From Gammaproteobacteria bacterium (GTDB taxonomy: Bacteria; Pseudomonadota; Gammaproteobacteria; Pseudomonadales; UBA5518): DNA of 64,000 nt. The notes beneath the pieces are model-generated. The model was not told where the DNA came from. It saw only the letters and a list, made by a program, of their open reading frames with translations, and searched no databases. Where the stretch lies: positions 124,001 to 188,000 of the forward strand of contig JADKDK010000001.1 in NCBI GenBank assembly GCA_016718385.1, written 5' to 3'. Position 1 is the stretch's first letter; each line of letters opens with the position of its first letter. Below are positions 62,485-64,000 of the stretch, piece after piece. Both the position numbers and the translations under genes were made by a program.

Positions 62485-63384
62485 ATGGGTAACAAGATCA
62501 AGGCAGCCATCATAGGCCCCGGCAACATCGGTACCGACCTGCTGATGAAGGCGAAGCGCTCGACGCTGATCGAGCCGGTGTGGATGGTGGGCGTGGAGCC
62601 GCAGTCGCCGGGCCTGGCGCGCGCGAAGGAGATGGGCCTCAAGACCACCTCCGACGGCGTCGACGGCATGTTGCCGACGATGCGCGCCGACGGCGTGCAG
62701 ATCTGTTTCGACGCGACCTCCGCGTACGCGCACAAGGCCAACTCGGCCAAGGTGAATTCGCAGGGCGCGCTGATGATCGACCTGACGCCGGCGGCCATCG
62801 GCCCGTACTGCGTGCCGCCGGTGAACCTGAAGGATCACGTCGGCAAGCGCGAGATGAACGTGAACATGGTGACCTGCGGCGGGCAGGCGACGATCCCGAT
62901 GGTCGCCGCGGTCTCGCGCGTGCAGAAGGTCGCCTACGGCGAGATCGTCGCGACGGTGGCCTCCAAGTCCGTGGGCCCCGGCACGCGCAAGAACATCGAC
63001 GAGTTCACGCGCACCACCGCGGGCGCGGTCGAGAAGATCGGCGGCGCCGCCGAGGGCAAGGCGATCATCGTGATCAACCCGGCCGAGCCGCCGCTGATCA
63101 TGCGCGACACCATCCACTGCCTGCTCGAGGACGAGCCGGACGAGGCGGCGATCACGCGCTCCATCCACGAGATGGTCGCGGAAGTGCAGAAATACGTGCC
63201 CGGCTACACGCTGAAGAACGGTCCGGTCTTCGACGGCAAGCGCGTCTCGGTGTGGATGGAAGTGGCGGGTCTGGGTGATTTCCTGCCGAAGTACGCCGGC
63301 AACCTGGACATCATGACCGCCGCAGCGCTGCGCACCGCCGAGATGTTCGCCGAGGAGATCCTCGACGGTCGCCTGGTGCTGTAG
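62485..63384 (+). CDS. Acetaldehyde dehydrogenase (acetylating)
   Basis: 299 residues from ATG 62485 (CGAGG 7 bases upstream; an in-frame TTG at 62467 is less likely because it lies in the REP flank). NAD site IGPGNIGTD at 10-18 and catalytic Cys 131 in NMVTCGGQATIP; ASKSVGPGTRKNIDEFT and NPAEPPLIMRDT are further family motifs. Converts aldehyde + NAD + CoA to acyl-CoA, with channelling from the aldolase partner. Equivalent to TesF/MhpF/BphJ. The TAG stop (63382-63384) belongs to a REP unit. Confidence 0.94.
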   Translation: MGNKIKAAIIGPGNIGTDLLMKAKRSTLIEPVWMVGVEPQSPGLARAKEMGLKTTSDGVDGMLPTMRADGVQICFDATSAYAHKANSAKVNSQGALMIDLTPAAIGPYCVPPVNLKDHVGKREMNVNMVTCGGQATIPMVAAVSRVQKVAYGEIVATVASKSVGPGTRKNIDEFTRTTAGAVEKIGGAAEGKAIIVINPAEPPLIMRDTIHCLLEDEPDEAAITRSIHEMVAEVQKYVPGYTLKNGPVFDGKRVSVWMEVAGLGDFLPKYAGNLDIMTAAALRTAEMFAEEILDGRLVL

Positions 63385-63465
63385 GTCCGGCTTCAGCCGG
63401 ATGGGAAATGGAATGTCCGGATGAATCCGGACCCACGGGGAATGTCCGGATGAATCCGGACCTAC
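63381..63465. repeat. REP cluster: one forward, two inverted units
   Basis: Forward unit about 63381-63402 (GTAGGTCCGG...CCGGA), inverted units at 63414-63436 and 63443-63465. Lies between the acetaldehyde dehydrogenase stop and the aldolase start. Confidence 0.85.
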
Positions 63466-63488
63466 GGGGCATTGGAGAGGAACGGAAC

Positions 63489-64000
63489 ATGGATCTCAAG
63501 GGCAAGAAGGTAACGCTGCACGACATGTGCCTGCGCGACGGCATGCATGCCAAGCAGCACCAGATTTCGCTGGACGAGATGCGCGCGGTCGCACGCGGTC
63601 TGGACGAGGCGGGCATGCCTCTGATCGAGGTCACGCACGGCGATGGTCTCGGCGGACGTTCGATCAACTACGGCTTCCCGTGCAACACCGACGAGGAATA
63701 CCTCAAGGCGGTGGTGGGCGTGGTCAAGCGCGCCAAGGTCTCGGCGCTGCTGCTGCCGGGCATCGGCACGGTGGATCACCTGAAGATGGCGCGCGATTGC
63801 GGCATCGGCACGATCCGCGTGGCCACGCACTGCACCGAGGCCGACGTCTCCGAGCAGCACATCGGGATGGGCCGCGAGCTGGGGCTCGACACCGTGGGCT
63901 TCCTGATGATGGCGCACATGATCGGGCCGGAGGAAGTGGTGGCGCAGGCCAGGCTCATGGAGAGCTACGGTGCGAACTGCATCTACTGCACCGACTCTGC
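63489..64000 (+). CDS. 4-hydroxy-2-oxovalerate aldolase, N-terminal part (cut by window)
   Basis: 170 residues are visible from ATG 63489 (GAGAGGAACGGAAC before it). CLRDGMHAKQHQ with Arg 16, Asp 17 and His 20 matches the metal-dependent aldolase BphI/MhpE, and LLLPGIGTVDHLKMA, VATHCTEADVS and SYGANCIYCTDS follow. Splits 4-hydroxy-2-oxoacids to pyruvate and an aldehyde that passes to the preceding dehydrogenase. The C-terminus lies outside the window. Confidence 0.93.
   Translation, partial: MDLKGKKVTLHDMCLRDGMHAKQHQISLDEMRAVARGLDEAGMPLIEVTHGDGLGGRSINYGFPCNTDEEYLKAVVGVVKRAKVSALLLPGIGTVDHLKMARDCGIGTIRVATHCTEADVSEQHIGMGRELGLDTVGFLMMAHMIGPEEVVAQARLMESYGANCIYCTDS

Noticed and set aside
63381..63465. 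Possible CRISPR-like repeats
   Set aside because: The units are palindromic, face both directions and lack uniform spacers; they fit REP elements.

Overview
The window is high-GC, densely coded chromosomal DNA from an aerobic proteobacterium, most likely a gammaproteobacterium. The evidence is slyX, GTAG-type REP palindromes, an NdvB-type glucan synthase, NnrS, a complete kdp operon and a TesD/E/F/G-like meta-cleavage tail. No rRNA, tRNA, CRISPR array, insertion sequence or prophage is visible. The genus cannot be named from the sequence alone.

Layout. 1-1148: 3' end of ppdK and a DUF1330 gene. 1183-6858: a PPOX-class protein facing a two-gene surface-glycan unit, a SEC-C/TPR/glycosyltransferase-like protein and a 1267-residue four-domain protein. 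6929-11052: mutarotase, slyX, DUF1214, DUF2721 and an LLM oxidoreductase. 11164-19232: a catabolic block (VOC enzyme, MFS porter, sulfotransferase, two SDRs, amidohydrolase, heme-motif lyase-like propeller) with a shared promoter-like element in front of two of its genes. 19367-20710: aspartokinase.

20789-28345: a beta-1,3-glucan locus with a GH17-GT2 synthase, a second GH17 gene broken by a frameshift between its two catalytic residues, a small membrane protein, a GH5 exo-glucanase and an SbmA/YddA-like ABC protein whose ATPase motifs are degenerate. 28487-35608: a defence island with a type I restriction system (hsdR-hsdM-hsdS), a PemK/MazF-type toxin-antitoxin pair with its own palindromic operator, and a DUF222-HNH endonuclease gene behind a good LexA (SOS) box. 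A 20-bp palindrome occurs three times in this island, twice in frame inside the HNH gene.

35733-41763: lipid-type oxidoreductases (SDRs, LLM enzyme, DECR2-like reductase), a lytic-transglycosylase-like membrane protein, an SMP-30 lactonase and an APH-like kinase. 42110-50197: the kdp high-affinity potassium system, with a small hydrophobic ORF ahead of it, kdpF fused in frame to kdpA, then kdpB, kdpC, kdpD and kdpE. 50309-51939: flavocytochrome c sulfide dehydrogenase genes. 52254-57816: membrane protein, methyltransferase, acyl-CoA synthetase, KstD-like flavoprotein and a diguanylate cyclase. 57847-60484: NnrS and an MFS porter. 60770-64000: meta-cleavage lower pathway (C-C hydrolase, hydratase, acylating acetaldehyde dehydrogenase, 4-hydroxy-2-oxovalerate aldolase cut by the window edge).

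REP palindromes beginning GTAG/GTGG sit at five gene ends. At three of them the TAG of the repeat is the stop codon of the gene. At a fourth, the G variant sits in the stop frame and lets the ORF run on.
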